Positions 1 to 12,061 of a stretch of 64,000 nt of DNA are shown here, in pieces. Every line of letters starts with the position of its first letter. Position 1 is the first letter of the stretch. Location of the stretch: NCBI GenBank assembly GCA_950106755.1, contig OX467088.1:29040401-29104400 (forward strand), read 5' to 3'. A program made the translations under genes and the position numbers. The stretch is from Climacium dendroides. Taxonomy: Eukaryota > Streptophyta > Bryopsida > Hypnales > Climaciaceae. The notes beneath the pieces were generated by a model that was not told the origin of the DNA, ran no database searches, and saw nothing but the letters and a program-made list of their open reading frames with translations.

Positions 1-27
1 TTTTTAAAAAAAACAAATTTAAAAATC
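1..27 (+). repeat. Partial monomer at left window edge (spacer only)
   Basis: The window opens inside the A-rich spacer of a CTCATTT-tail monomer (TTTTTAAAAAAAACAAATTT). The first complete monomer starts at the ATG at 28. Confidence 0.95.
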
Positions 28-226
28 ATGCTCTATTTAATAGAAACCAAACCAATAACTTATATCCGTTTGACATGCAAGCACGACCCAAAACATAACA
101 CACAACTTGCAAATCTCCGAAATAATTACGATTCATGGAAAAATCAATTGGAGCAGGACACTATTGCTTCCCCACACTTTCTCATTTAATAGAAATGGGT
201 TTTAAAAAAAAACAAATTTAAAAATC

Positions 227-425
227 ATGCTCTATTTAATAGAAACCAAACCAATAACTTATATCCGTTTGACATGCAAGCACGTCCCAAAACATAACAC
301 ACAACTTGCAAATCTCCGAAATAATTACGATTCATGGAAAAATCAATTGGAGCAGGACACTATTGCTTCCCCACACTTTCTCATTTAATAGAAATGGGTT
401 TTAAAAAAAAACAAATTTAAAAATC
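227..425 (+). repeat. Representative class a monomer (199 bp)
   Basis: Class a carries CTCCG instead of CTTCG, TTGGAGCAGGACAC instead of TTTGAAGAGGACCC, the CTCATTTAATAG tail and a spacer containing ACAAATTTAAAAATC. It differs from class c at about a dozen positions. It is common throughout to about 44 kb; a derivative with TTGGACCAGG replaces it in the 1782-bp units of the right part. In the 397-bp dimers it usually also carries TGTAAGCAC. Confidence 0.9.
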
Positions 426-623
426 ATGCTCTATTTAATAGAAACCAAACCAATAACTTATATCCGTTTGACATGCAAGCACGTCCCAAAACATAACACA
501 CAACTTGCAAATCTCCGAAATAATTACGATTCATGGAAAAATCAATTGGAGCAGGACACTATTGCTTCCCCACACTTTCTAATTCAATGGAAACTGGTTT
601 AAAAAAAATAAAAATTAAAAATC

Positions 624-822
624 ATGCTCTATTTAATAGAAACCAAACCAATAACTTATATCCGTTTGACATGCAAGCACGTCCCAAAACATAACACACA
701 ACTTGCAAATCTTCGAAATAATTACGATTCATGGAAAAATCAAGTTGAGGAGGACACTATTGCTTCCCCACACTTTCTCATTTAATAGAAATGGGTTTTA
801 AAAAAAAACAAATTTAAAAATC
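624..822 (+). repeat. Representative class b monomer (199 bp)
   Basis: Class b carries CTTCG, GTTGAGGAGGACAC and the CTCATTTAATAG tail. A sub-variant with AATTCATGG and TTTCACATTTAATAG (for example near 24530-24600) becomes the first monomer of the 9-monomer unit in the right part. Confidence 0.9.
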
Positions 823-1020
823 ATGCTCTATTTAATAGAAACCAAACCAATAACTTATATCCGTTTGACATGCAAGCACGACCCAAAACATAACACACAA
901 CTTGCAAATCTTCGAAATAATTACGATTCACGAAAAATCAATTTGAAGAGGACACTATTACTTCCCCACACTTTCTCATATAATAGAAATGGGTTTTAAA
1001 AAAAAACAAATTTAAAAATC
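823..1020 (+). repeat. Representative class g monomer (198 bp)
   Basis: Class g carries CACGACCC instead of CACGTCCC, GATTCACGAAAAATC (one base shorter) and usually the tail CTCATATAATAG. Other copies begin near 11934, 13523, 14912, 16897, 20070, 58318, 60296, 62077 and 63253. The right-hand copies share an extra change, AATTCCGATTC. This copy has ATTACTTCC where nearly all others read ATTGCTTCC. Confidence 0.88.
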
Positions 1021-1417
1021 ATGCTCTATTTAATAGAAACCAAACCAATAACTTATATCCGTTTGACATGCAAGCACGTCCCAAAACATAACACACAACT
1101 TGCAAATCTTCGAAATAATTACGATTCATCGGAAAATCAATTTGAAGAGGACCCTATTGCTTCCCCACACTTTCTAATTCAATGGAAACTGGTTTAAAAA
1201 AAAAAAAAATTAAAAATCATGCTCTATTTAATAGAAACCAAACCAATAACTTATATCCGTTTGACATGCAAGCACGTCCCAAAACATAACACACAACTTG
1301 CAAATCTTCGAAATAATTACGATTCATGGAAAAATCAAGTTGAGGAGGACACTATTGCTTCCCCACACTTTCTCATTTAATAGAAATGGGTTTTTAAAAA
1401 AAACAAATTTAACAATC

Positions 1418-1614
1418 ATGCTCTATTTAATAGAGACCAAACCAATAACTTATATCCGTTTGACATGCAAGCACGTCCCAAAACATAACACACAACTTGC
1501 AAATCTTCGAAATAATTACGATTCATGGAAAAATCAATCTGAAGAGGACCCTATTGCTTCCCCACACTTTCTAATTCAATGGAAACTGGTTTAAAAAAAA
1601 AAAAATTAAAAATC
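1418..1614 (+). repeat. Representative class d monomer (197 bp)
   Basis: Class d carries TCTGAAGAGGACCC. This copy has the linked markers AACAATCATG before it and TAGAGACC in the otherwise invariant first block. The same marker pair recurs in monomers near 5180, 8355, 22837 and 25417. The 3175-bp duplication explains the second and third, and a 13-monomer duplication the last two. Confidence 0.85.
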
Positions 1615-1767
1615 ATGCTCTATTTAATAGAAACCAAACCAATAACTTATATCCGTTTGACATGCAAGCACGTCCCAAAACATAACACACAACTTGCAAA
1701 TCTTCGAAATAATTACGATTCATGGAAAAATCAATTTGAAGAGGACCCTATTGCTTCCCCACACTTT

Positions 1768-1812
1768 CTAAATCAATGGAAATCGGTTTCCAAAAAAACA
1801 AATGTAAAAATC
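1768..1812 (+). repeat. Atypical tail and spacer variant, left copy
   Basis: The tail reads CTAAATCAATGG followed by AAATCGGTTTCC and CAAATGTAAAAATC, unlike both common spacer classes. The same combination occurs again only at about 58273, 60251, 62032 and 63208, more than 56 kb away. It lacks the usual TAA, so the open frame reads through into the next monomer. Confidence 0.88.
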
Positions 1813-2010
1813 ATGCTCTATTTAATAGAAACCAAACCAATAACTTATATCCGTTTGACATGCAAGCACGTCCCAAAACATAACACACAACTTGCAAATC
1901 TTCGAAATAATTACAATTCATGGAAAAATCAATTTGAAGAGGACCCTATTGCTTCCCCACACTTTCTAATTCAATGGAAACTGGTTTAAAAACAAAAAAA
2001 ATTAAAAATC
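1813..2010 (+). repeat. Representative class e monomer (198 bp)
   Basis: Class e carries AATTCATGG instead of GATTCATGG, together with TTTGAAGAGGACCC, the CTAATTCAATGG tail and a spacer interrupted by a C (TTTAAAAACAAAAAAAATT). In the right half this class usually carries GACGTGC, which completes a dyad. Confidence 0.85.
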
Positions 2011-3354
2011 ATGCTCTATTTAATAGAAACCAAACCAATAACTTATATCTGTTTGACATGCAAGCACGTCCCAAAACATAACACACAACTTGCAAATCTT
2101 CGAAATAATTACGATTCATGGAAAAATCAATTTGAAGAGGACCCTATTGCTTCCCCACACTTTCTAATTCAATGGAAACTGGTTTAAAAAAAAAAGAAAT
2201 GAAAAATCATACTCTATTTAATAGAAACCAAACCAATAACTTATATCCGTTTGACATGCAAGCACGTCCCAAAACATAACACACAACTTGCAAATCTCCG
2301 AAATAATTACGATTCATGGAAAAATCAATTGGAGCAGGACACTATTGCTTCCCCACACTTTCTCATTTAATAGAAATGGGTTTTAAAAAAAAACAAATTT
2401 AAAAATCATGCTCTATTTAATAGAAACCAAACCAATAACTTATATCCGTTTGACATGCAAGCACGTCCCAAAACATAACACACAACTTGCAAATCTTCGA
2501 AATAATTACGATTCATGGAAAAATCAAGTTGAGGAGGACACTATTGCTTCCCCACACTTTCTCATTTAATAGAAATGGGTTTTTAAAAAAAACAAATTTA
2601 AAAATCATGCTCTATTTAATAGAAACCAAACCAATAACTTATATCCGTTTGACATGCAAGCACGTCCCAAAACATAACACACAACTTGCAAATCTTCGAA
2701 ATAATTACGATTCATGGAAAAATCAATCTGAAGAGGACCCTATTGCTTCCCCACACTTTCTAATTCAATGGAAACTGGTTTAAAAAAAAAAAAAATGAAA
2801 AATCATGCTCTATTTAATAGAAACCAAACCAATAACTTATATCCGTTTCACATGCAAGCACGTCCCAAAACATAACACACAACTTGCAAATCTTCGAAAT
2901 AATTACGATTCATGGAAAAATCAATCTGAAGAGGACCCTATTGCTTCCCCACACTTTCTAATTCAATGGAAACTGGTTTAAAAAAAAAAAAAATTAAAAA
3001 TCATGCTCTATTTAATAGAAACCAAACCAATAACTTATATCCGTTTGACATGTAAGCACGTCCCAAAACATAACACACAACTTGCAAATCTTCGAAATAA
3101 TTACGATTCATGGAAAAATCAATTTGAAGAGGACCCTATTGCTTCCCCACACTTTCTAATTCAATGGAAACTGGTTTTAAAAAAAAAAAAATTAAGAATC
3201 ATGCTCTATTTAATAGAAACCAAACCAATAACTTATATCCGTTTGACGTGCAAGCACGTCCCAAAACATAACACACAACTTGCAAATCTTCGAAATAATT
3301 ACAATTCATGGAAAAATCAATTTGAAGAGGACACTATTGCTTCCCCACACTTTC
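1865..3354 (+). repeat. Segment with a related copy 16273 bp downstream (copy 1)
   Basis: The order of monomer variants matches 18138-19627 at a constant offset of 16273 bp (about 82 monomers). Shared rare markers include TCTGTTTG (about 2047), AAAAGAAATGAAAAATC (about 2195), ATTAAGAATC (about 3192) and GACGTGC with AATTC (about 3247-3303). At least one difference is present: TGCAAG near 2258 against TGTAAG near 18531. Outside the limits the copies diverge at class-specific sites. Confidence 0.8.
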
Positions 3355-3528
3355 TAATTCAATGGAAACTGGTTTAAAAACAAAAAAAATTAAAAATCAT
3401 GCTCTATTTAATAGAAACCAAACCAATAACTTATATCTGTTTGACATGCAAGCACGTCCCAAAACATAACACACAACTTGCAAATCTCCGAAATAATTAC
3501 GATTCATGGAAAAATCAATTGGAGCAGG

Positions 3529-6500
3529 ACACTATTGCTTCCCCACACTTTCTCATTTAATAGAAATGGGTTTTTAAAAAAAACAAATTTAAAAATCATG
3601 CTCTATTTAATAGAAACCAAACCAATAACTTATATCCGTTTCACATGCAAGCACGTCCCAAAACATAACACACAACTTGCAAATCTTCGAAATAATTACG
3701 ATTCATGGAAAAATCAATTGGAGCAGGACACTATTGCTTCCCCACACTTTCTCATTTAATAGAAATGGGTTTTTAAAGAAAACAAATTTAAAAATCATGC
3801 TCTATTTAATAGAAACCAAACTAATAACTTATATCCGTTTCACATGCAAGCACGTCCCAAAACATAACACACAACTTGCAAATCTCCGAAATAATTACGA
3901 TTCATGGAAAAATCAATCTGAAGAGGACCCTATTGCTTCCCCACACTTTCTAATTCAATGGAAACTGGTTTAAAAAAATAAAAAATAAAAAATCATGCTC
4001 TATTTAATAGAAACCAAACCAATAACTTATATCCGTTTCACATGCAAGCACGTCCCAAAACATAACACACAACTTGCAAATCTTCGAAATAATTACGATT
4101 CATGGAAAAATCAAGTTGAGGAGGACACTATTGCTTCCCCACACTTTCTCATTTAATAGAAATGGGTTTTTAAAAAAAACAAATTTAAAAATCGTGCTCT
4201 ATTTAATAGAAACCAAACCAATAACTTATATCCGTTTGACATGCAAGCACGTCCCAAAACATAACACACAACTTGCAAATCTTCGAAATAATTACGATTC
4301 ATGGAAAAATCAATCTGAAGAGGACCCTATTGCTTCCCCACACTTTCTAATTCAATGGAAACTGGTTTAAAAAAAAACAAATTTAAAAATCATGCTCTAT
4401 TTAATAGAAACCAAACCAATAACTTATATCCGTTTGACATGCAAGCACGTCCCAAAACATAACACACAACTTGAAATCTTCGAAATAATTACGATTCATG
4501 GAAAAATCAAGTTGAGGAGGACACTATTGCTTCCCCACACTTTCTCATTTAATAGAAATGGGTTTTTAAAAAAAACAAATTTAAAAATCATGCTCTATTT
4601 AATAGAAACCAAACCAATAACTTATATCCGTTTGACATGCAAGCACGTCCCAAAACATAACACACAACTTGCAAATCTTCGAAATAATTACGATTCATGG
4701 AAAAATCAATCTGAAGAGGACCCTATTGCTTCCCCACACTTTCTAATTCAATGGAAACTGGTTTAAAAAAAAAAAAAATTAAAAATCATGCTCTATTTAA
4801 TAGAAACCAAACCAATAACTTATATCCGTTTCACATGCAAGCACGTCCCAAAACATAACACACAACTTGCAAATCTTCGAAATAATTACGATTCATGGAA
4901 AAATCAATTGGAGCAGGACACTATTGCTTCCCCACACTTTCTCATTTAATAGAAATGGGTTTTAAAAAAAAACAAATTTAAAAATCATGCTCTATTTAAT
5001 AGAAACCAAACCAATAACTTATATCCGTTTGACATGCAAGCACGTCCCAAAACATAACACACAACTTGCAAATCTTCGAAATAATTACGATTCATGGAAA
5101 AATCAAGTTGAGGAGGACACTATTGCTTCCCCACACTTTCTCATTTAATAGAAATGGGTTTTTAAAAAAAACAAATTTAACAATCATGCTCTATTTAATA
5201 GAGACCAAACCAATAACTTATATCCGTTTGACATGCAAGCACGTCCCAAAACATAACACACAACTTGCAAATCTTCGAAATAATTACGATTCATGGAAAA
5301 ATCAATCTGAAGAGGACCCTATTGCTTCCCCACACTTTCTAATTCAATGGAAACTGGTTTAAAAAAAGAAAAAATTAAAAATCATGCTCTATTTAATAGA
5401 AACCAAACCAATAACTTATATCCGTTTCACATGCAAGCACGTCCCAAAACATAACACACAACTTGCAAATCTCCGAAATAATTACGATTCATGGAAAAAT
5501 CAATCTGAAGAGGACCCTATTGCTTCCCCACACTTTCTAATTCAATGGAAACTGGTTTAAAAAAATAAAAAATAAAAAATCATGCTCTATTTAATAGAAA
5601 CCAAACCAATAACTTATATCCGTTTCACATGCAAGCACGTCCCAAAACATAACACACAACTTGCAAATCTTCGAAATAATTACGATTCATGGAAAAATCA
5701 AGTTGAGGAGGACACTATTGCTTCCCCACACTTTCTCATTTAATAGAAATGGGTTTTTAAAAAAAACAAATTTAAAAATCGTGCTCTATTTAATAGAAAC
5801 CAAACCAATAACTTATATCCGTTTGACATGCAAGCACGTCCCAAAACATAACACACAACTTGCAAATCTTCGAAATAATTACGATTCATGGAAAAATCAA
5901 TCTGAAGAGGACCCTATTGCTTCCCCACACTTTCTAATTCAATGGAAACTGGTTTAAAAAAAAAAAAAATGAAAAATCATGCTCTATTTAATAGAAACCA
6001 AACCAATAACTTATATCCGTTTGACATGTAAGCACGTCCCAAAACATAACACACAACTTGCAAATCTCCGAAATAATTACGATTCATGGAAAAATCAATT
6101 GGAGCAGGACACTATTGCTTCCCCACACTTTCTCATTTAATAGAAATGGGTTTTAAAAAAAAACAAATTTAAAAATCATGCTCTATTTAATAGAAACCAA
6201 ACCAATAACTTATATCCGTTTGACATGCAAGCACGTCCCAAAACATAACACACAACTTGAAATCTTCGAAATAATTACGATTCATGGAAAAATCAAGTTG
6301 AGGAGGACACTATTGCTTCCCCACACTTTCTCATTTAATAGAAATGGGTTTTTAAAAAAAACAAATTTAAAAATCATGCTCTATTTAATAGAAACCAAAC
6401 CAATAACTTATATCCGTTTGACATGCAAGCACGTCCCAAAACATAACACACAACTTGCAAATCTTCGAAATAATTACGATTCATGGGAAAATCAATTTGA

Positions 6501-6692
6501 AGAGGACCCTATTGCTTCCCCACACTTTCTAATTCAATGGAAACTGGTTTAAAAAAAAAAAAAATTAAAAATCATGCTCTATTTAATAGAAACCAAACCA
6601 ATAACTTATATCCGTTTCACATGCAAGCACGTCCCAAAACATAACACACAACTTGCAAATCTTCGAAATAATTACGATTCATGGAAAAATCA
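3529..6692 (+). repeat. 16-monomer higher-order unit of 3175 bp, copy 1
   Basis: The offset to copy 2 is exactly 3175 bp. Linked rare markers recur at this spacing: TTTTTAAAGAAAAC (about 3771 and 6946), CAAACTAATAAC (about 3818 and 6993), AATCGTGCTC (about 4191 and 7366), a hybrid spacer CTGGTTTAAAAAAAAACAAA (about 4362 and 7537), the one-base deletion CTTGAAATC (about 4470 and 7645; also 6257 and 9432), and AACAATCATG with TAGAGACC (about 5179 and 8354). An internal 8-monomer sub-period of about 1587 bp is visible from the AATCGTGCTC monomers near 4190, 5778, 7366 and 8953. Confidence 0.93.
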
Positions 6693-6703
6693 AGTTGAGG
6701 AGG

Positions 6704-9700
6704 ACACTATTGCTTCCCCACACTTTCTCATTTAATAGAAATGGGTTTTTAAAAAAAACAAATTTAAAAATCATGCTCTATTTAATAGAAACCAAACCAA
6801 TAACTTATATCCGTTTCACATGCAAGCACGTCCCAAAACATAACACACAACTTGCAAATCTTCGAAATAATTACGATTCATGGAAAAATCAATTGGAGCA
6901 GGACACTATTGCTTCCCCACACTTTCTCATTTAATAGAAATGGGTTTTTAAAGAAAACAAATTTAAAAATCATGCTCTATTTAATAGAAACCAAACTAAT
7001 AACTTATATCCGTTTCACATGCAAGCACGTCCCAAAACATAACACACAACTTGCAAATCTCCGAAATAATTACGATTCATGGAAAAATCAATCTGAAGAG
7101 GACCCTATTGCTTCCCCACACTTTCTAATTCAATGGAAACTGGTTTAAAAAAATAAAAAATAAAAAATCATGCTCTATTTAATAGAAACCAAACCAATAA
7201 CTTATATCCGTTTCACATGCAAGCACGTCCCAAAACATAACACACAACTTGCAAATCTTCGAAATAATTACGATTCATGGAAAAATCAAGTTGAGGAGGA
7301 CACTATTGCTTCCCCACACTTTCTCATTTAATAGAAATGGGTTTTTAAAAAAAACAAATTTAAAAATCGTGCTCTATTTAATAGAAACCAAACCAATAAC
7401 TTATATCCGTTTGACATGCAAGCACGTCCCAAAACATAACACACAACTTGCAAATCTTCGAAATAATTACGATTCATGGAAAAATCAATCTGAAGAGGAC
7501 CCTATTGCTTCCCCACACTTTCTAATTCAATGGAAACTGGTTTAAAAAAAAACAAATTTAAAAATCATGCTCTATTTAATAGAAACCAAACCAATAACTT
7601 ATATCCGTTTGACATGCAAGCACGTCCCAAAACATAACACACAACTTGAAATCTTCGAAATAATTACGATTCATGGAAAAATCAAGTTGAGGAGGACACT
7701 ATTGCTTCCCCACACTTTCTCATTTAATAGAAATGGGTTTTTAAAAAAAACAAATTTAAAAATCATGCTCTATTTAATAGAAACCAAACCAATAACTTAT
7801 ATCCGTTTGACATGCAAGCACGTCCCAAAACATAACACACAACTTGCAAATCTTCGAAATAATTACGATTCATGGAAAAATCAATCTGAAGAGGACCCTA
7901 TTGCTTCCCCACACTTTCTAATTCAATGGAAACTGGTTTAAAAAAAAAAAAAATTAAAAATCATGCTCTATTTAATAGAAACCAAACCAATAACTTATAT
8001 CCGTTTCACATGCAAGCACGTCCCAAAACATAACACACAACTTGCAAATCTTCGAAATAATTACGATTCATGGAAAAATCAATTGGAGCAGGACACTATT
8101 GCTTCCCCACACTTTCTCATTTAATAGAAATGGGTTTTAAAAAAAAACAAATTTAAAAATCATGCTCTATTTAATAGAAACCAAACCAATAACTTATATC
8201 CGTTTGACATGCAAGCACGTCCCAAAACATAACACACAACTTGCAAATCTTCGAAATAATTACGATTCATGGAAAAATCAAGTTGAGGAGGACACTATTG
8301 CTTCCCCACACTTTCTCATTTAATAGAAATGGGTTTTTAAAAAAAACAAATTTAACAATCATGCTCTATTTAATAGAGACCAAACCAATAACTTATATCC
8401 GTTTGACATGCAAGCACGTCCCAAAACATAACACACAACTTGCAAATCTTCGAAATAATTACGATTCATGGAAAAATCAATCTGAAGAGGACCCTATTGC
8501 TTCCCCACACTTTCTAATTCAATGGAAACTGGTTTAAAAAAAGAAAAAATTAAAAATCATGCTCTATTTAATAGAAACCAAACCAATAACTTATATCCGT
8601 TTCACATGCAAGCACGTCCCAAAACATAACACACAACTTGCAAATCTCCGAAATAATTACGATTCATGGAAAAATCAATCTGAAGAGGACCCTATTGCTT
8701 CCCCACACTTTCTAATTCAATGGAAACTGGTTTAAAAAAATAAAAAATAAAAAATCATGCTCTATTTAATAGAAACCAAACCAATAACTTATATCCGTTT
8801 CACATGCAAGCACGTCCCAAAACATAACACACAACTTGCAAATCTTCGAAATAATTACGATTCATGGAAAAATCAAGTTGAGGAGGACACTATTGCTTCC
8901 CCACACTTTCTCATTTAATAGAAATGGGTTTTTAAAAAAAACAAATTTAAAAATCGTGCTCTATTTAATAGAAACCAAACCAATAACTTATATCCGTTTG
9001 ACATGCAAGCACGTCCCAAAACATAACACACAACTTGCAAATCTTCGAAATAATTACGATTCATGGAAAAATCAATCTGAAGAGGACCCTATTGCTTCCC
9101 CACACTTTCTAATTCAATGGAAACTGGTTTAAAAAAAAAAAAAATGAAAAATCATGCTCTATTTAATAGAAACCAAACCAATAACTTATATCCGTTTGAC
9201 ATGTAAGCACGTCCCAAAACATAACACACAACTTGCAAATCTCCGAAATAATTACGATTCATGGAAAAATCAATTGGAGCAGGACACTATTGCTTCCCCA
9301 CACTTTCTCATTTAATAGAAATGGGTTTTAAAAAAAAACAAATTTAAAAATCATGCTCTATTTAATAGAAACCAAACCAATAACTTATATCCGTTTGACA
9401 TGCAAGCACGTCCCAAAACATAACACACAACTTGAAATCTTCGAAATAATTACGATTCATGGAAAAATCAAGTTGAGGAGGACACTATTGCTTCCCCACA
9501 CTTTCTCATTTAATAGAAATGGGTTTTTAAAAAAAACAAATTTAAAAATCATGCTCTATTTAATAGAAACCAAACCAATAACTTATATCCGTTTGACATG
9601 CAAGCACGTCCCAAAACATAACACACAACTTGCAAATCTTCGAAATAATTACGATTCATGGGAAAATCAATTTGAAGAGGACCCTATTGCTTCCCCACAC

Positions 9701-9867
9701 TTTCTAATTCAATGGAAACTGGTTTAAAAAAAAAAAAAATTAAAAATCATGCTCTATTTAATAGAAACCAAACCAATAACTTATATCCGTTTCACATGCA
9801 AGCACGTCCCAAAACATAACACACAACTTGCAAATCTTCGAAATAATTACGATTCATGGAAAAATCA
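6704..9867 (+). repeat. 16-monomer higher-order unit of 3175 bp, copy 2
   Basis: I noticed no difference from 3529-6692 at the marker sites compared. Homology ends where copy 1 reads GTTGAGGAGG and this copy reads TTTGAAGAGG (about 9868). The left limit is where the preceding monomers differ (TTGGAGC against GTTGAGG). Both limits fall in the variable half of the monomer. Confidence 0.93.
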
Positions 9868-12061
9868 ATTTGAAGAGGACCCTATTGCTTCCCCACACTT
9901 TCTAATTCAATGGAAACTGGTTTTAAAAAAAAAAAAATTAAAAATCATGCTCTATTTAATAGAAACCAAACCAATAACTTATATCCGTTTCACATGCAAG
10001 CACGTCCCAAAACATAACACACAACTTGCAAATCTTCGAAATAATTACGATTCATGGAAAAATCAATCTGAAGAGGACACTATTGCTTCCCCACACTTTC
10101 TAATTCAATGGAAACTGGTTTAAAAAAAAAAAAAAATTAAAAATCATGCTCTATTTAATAGAAACCAAACCAATAACTTATATCCGTTTGACATGCAAGC
10201 ACGTCCCAAAACATAACACACAACTTGCAAATCTTCGAAATAATTACGATTCATGGAAAAATCAAGTTGAAGAGGACCCTATTGCTTCCGCACACTTTCT
10301 AATTCAATGGAAACTGGTTTAAAAACAAAAAAAATTAAAAATCATGCTCTATTTAATAGAAACCAAACCAATAACTTATATCCGTTTGACATGTAAGCAC
10401 GTCCCAAAACATAACACACAACTTGCAAATCTTCGAAATAATTACGATTCATGGAAAAATCAATTTGAAGAGGACCCTATTGCTTCCCCACACTTTCTAA
10501 TTCAATGGAAACTGGTTTAAAAACAAAAAAAAATGAAAAATCATACTCTATTTAATAGAAACCAAACCAATAACTTATATCCGTTTGACATGTAAGCACG
10601 TCCCAAAACATAACACACAACTTGCAAATCTTCGAAATAATTACGATTCATGGAAAAATCAATTTGAAGAGGACCCTATTGCTTCCCCACACTTTCTAAT
10701 TCAATGGAAACTGGTTTAAAAACAAAAAAAAATGAAAAATCATACTCTATTTAATAGAAACCAAACCAATAACTTATATCCGTTTGACATGTAAGCACGT
10801 CCCAAAACATAACACACAACTTGCAAATCTCCGAAATAATTACGATTCATGGAAAAATCAAGTTGAGGAGGACACTATTGCTTCCCCACACTTTCTCATT
10901 TAATAGAAATGGGTTTTTAAAAAAAACAAATTTAAAAATCATGCTCTATTTAATAGAAACCAAACCAATAACTTATATCCGTTTGACATGCAAGCACGTC
11001 CCAAAACATAACACACAACTTGCAAATCTTCGAAATAATTACGATTCATGGAAAAATCAAGTTGAGGAGGACACTATTGCTTCCCCACACTTTCTCATTT
11101 AATAGAAATGGGTTTTTAAAAAAAACAAATTTAAAAATCATGCTCTATTTAATAGAAACCAAACCAATAACTTATATCCGTTTGACATGCAAGCACGTCC
11201 CAAAACATAACACACAACTTGCAAATCTTCGAAATAATTACGATTCATGGAAAAATCAATTTGAAGAGGACCCTATTGCTTCCCCACACTTTCTAATTCA
11301 ATGGAAACTGGTTTAAAAAAAAAAAAAATTAAAAATCATACTCTATTTAATAGAAACCAAACCAATAACTTATATCCGTTTGACATGTAAGCACGTCCCA
11401 AAACATAACACACAACTTGCAAATCTCCGAAATAATTACGATTCATGGAAAAATCAATTGGAGCAGGACACTATTGCTTCCCCACACTTTCTCATTTAAT
11501 AGAAATGGGTTTTAAAAAAAAACAAATTTAAAAATCATGCTCTATTTAATAGAAACCAAACCAATAACTTATATCCGTTTGACATGCAAGCACGTCCCAA
11601 AACATAACACACAACTTGCAAATCTCCGAAATAATTACGATTCATGGAAAAATCAATTGGAGCAGGACACTATTGCTTCCCCACACTTTCTAATTCAATG
11701 GAAACTGGTTTAAAAAAAAAAAAAATTAAAAATCATGCTCTATTTAATAGAAACCAAACCAATAACTTATATCCGTTTGACATGCAAGCACGTCCCAAAA
11801 CATAACACACAACTTGCAAATCTTCGAAATAATTACGATTCATGGAAAAATCAAGTTGAGGAGGACACTATTGCTTCCCCACACTTTCTCATTTAATAGA
11901 AATTGGTTTTTAAAAAAAACAAATTTAAAAATCATGCTCTATTTAATAGAAACCAAACCAATAACTTATATCCGTTTGACATGCAAGCACGACCCAAAAC
12001 ATAACACACAACTTGCAAATCTTCGAAATAATTACGATTCACGAAAAATCAATTTGAAGAG
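9868..12061 (+). repeat. Mixed domain between the 3175-bp and 3374-bp duplications
   Basis: The order includes a d-like monomer with GAGGACAC (9947), a monomer with GTTGAAGAGGACCC and CTTCCGCACAC (about 10144), two almost identical successive monomers (about 10342 and 10540) with TGTAAG, TTTGAAG and an AAAAACAAAAAAAAATG spacer, then b, b, c, a, an a/c hybrid (about 11533), b and g. The pair at 10342/10540 looks like a single-monomer duplication. Confidence 0.75.

Larger units (their letters stand above)
1..3528 (+). repeat. Left mixed domain of the array
   Basis: Monomer order: a-like with CGACCC (28), a (227), a/c hybrid (426), b (624), g (823), c with ATCGGAAAA (1021), b (1219), d (1418), c with an atypical spacer (1615), e (1813), then c, a, b, d, d, c, e and an a-type. 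I see no short regular higher-order period here. The segment 1865-3354 has a related copy 16273 bp downstream. Confidence 0.8.

Noticed and set aside
55..90. Bacterial-type promoter (TTGACA in TTTGACATGC)
   Set aside because: The -35-like hexamer occurs in most monomers but has no convincing -10 at 16-18 bp, and the context is a eukaryote-type satellite.
391..425. ARS-like replication origin in the ACAAATTTAAAAATC spacer
   Set aside because: The best match to the yeast 11-bp consensus on the reverse strand has two mismatches. AT-rich spacers match by chance.
1309..1327. CENP-B box in CTTCGAAATAATTACGATT
   Set aside because: The first half (TTCGNNNNA) matches the box, but the required CGGG at the proper distance is not there (TACG instead). 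Half of the monomers also have CTCCG. Not a supported box.
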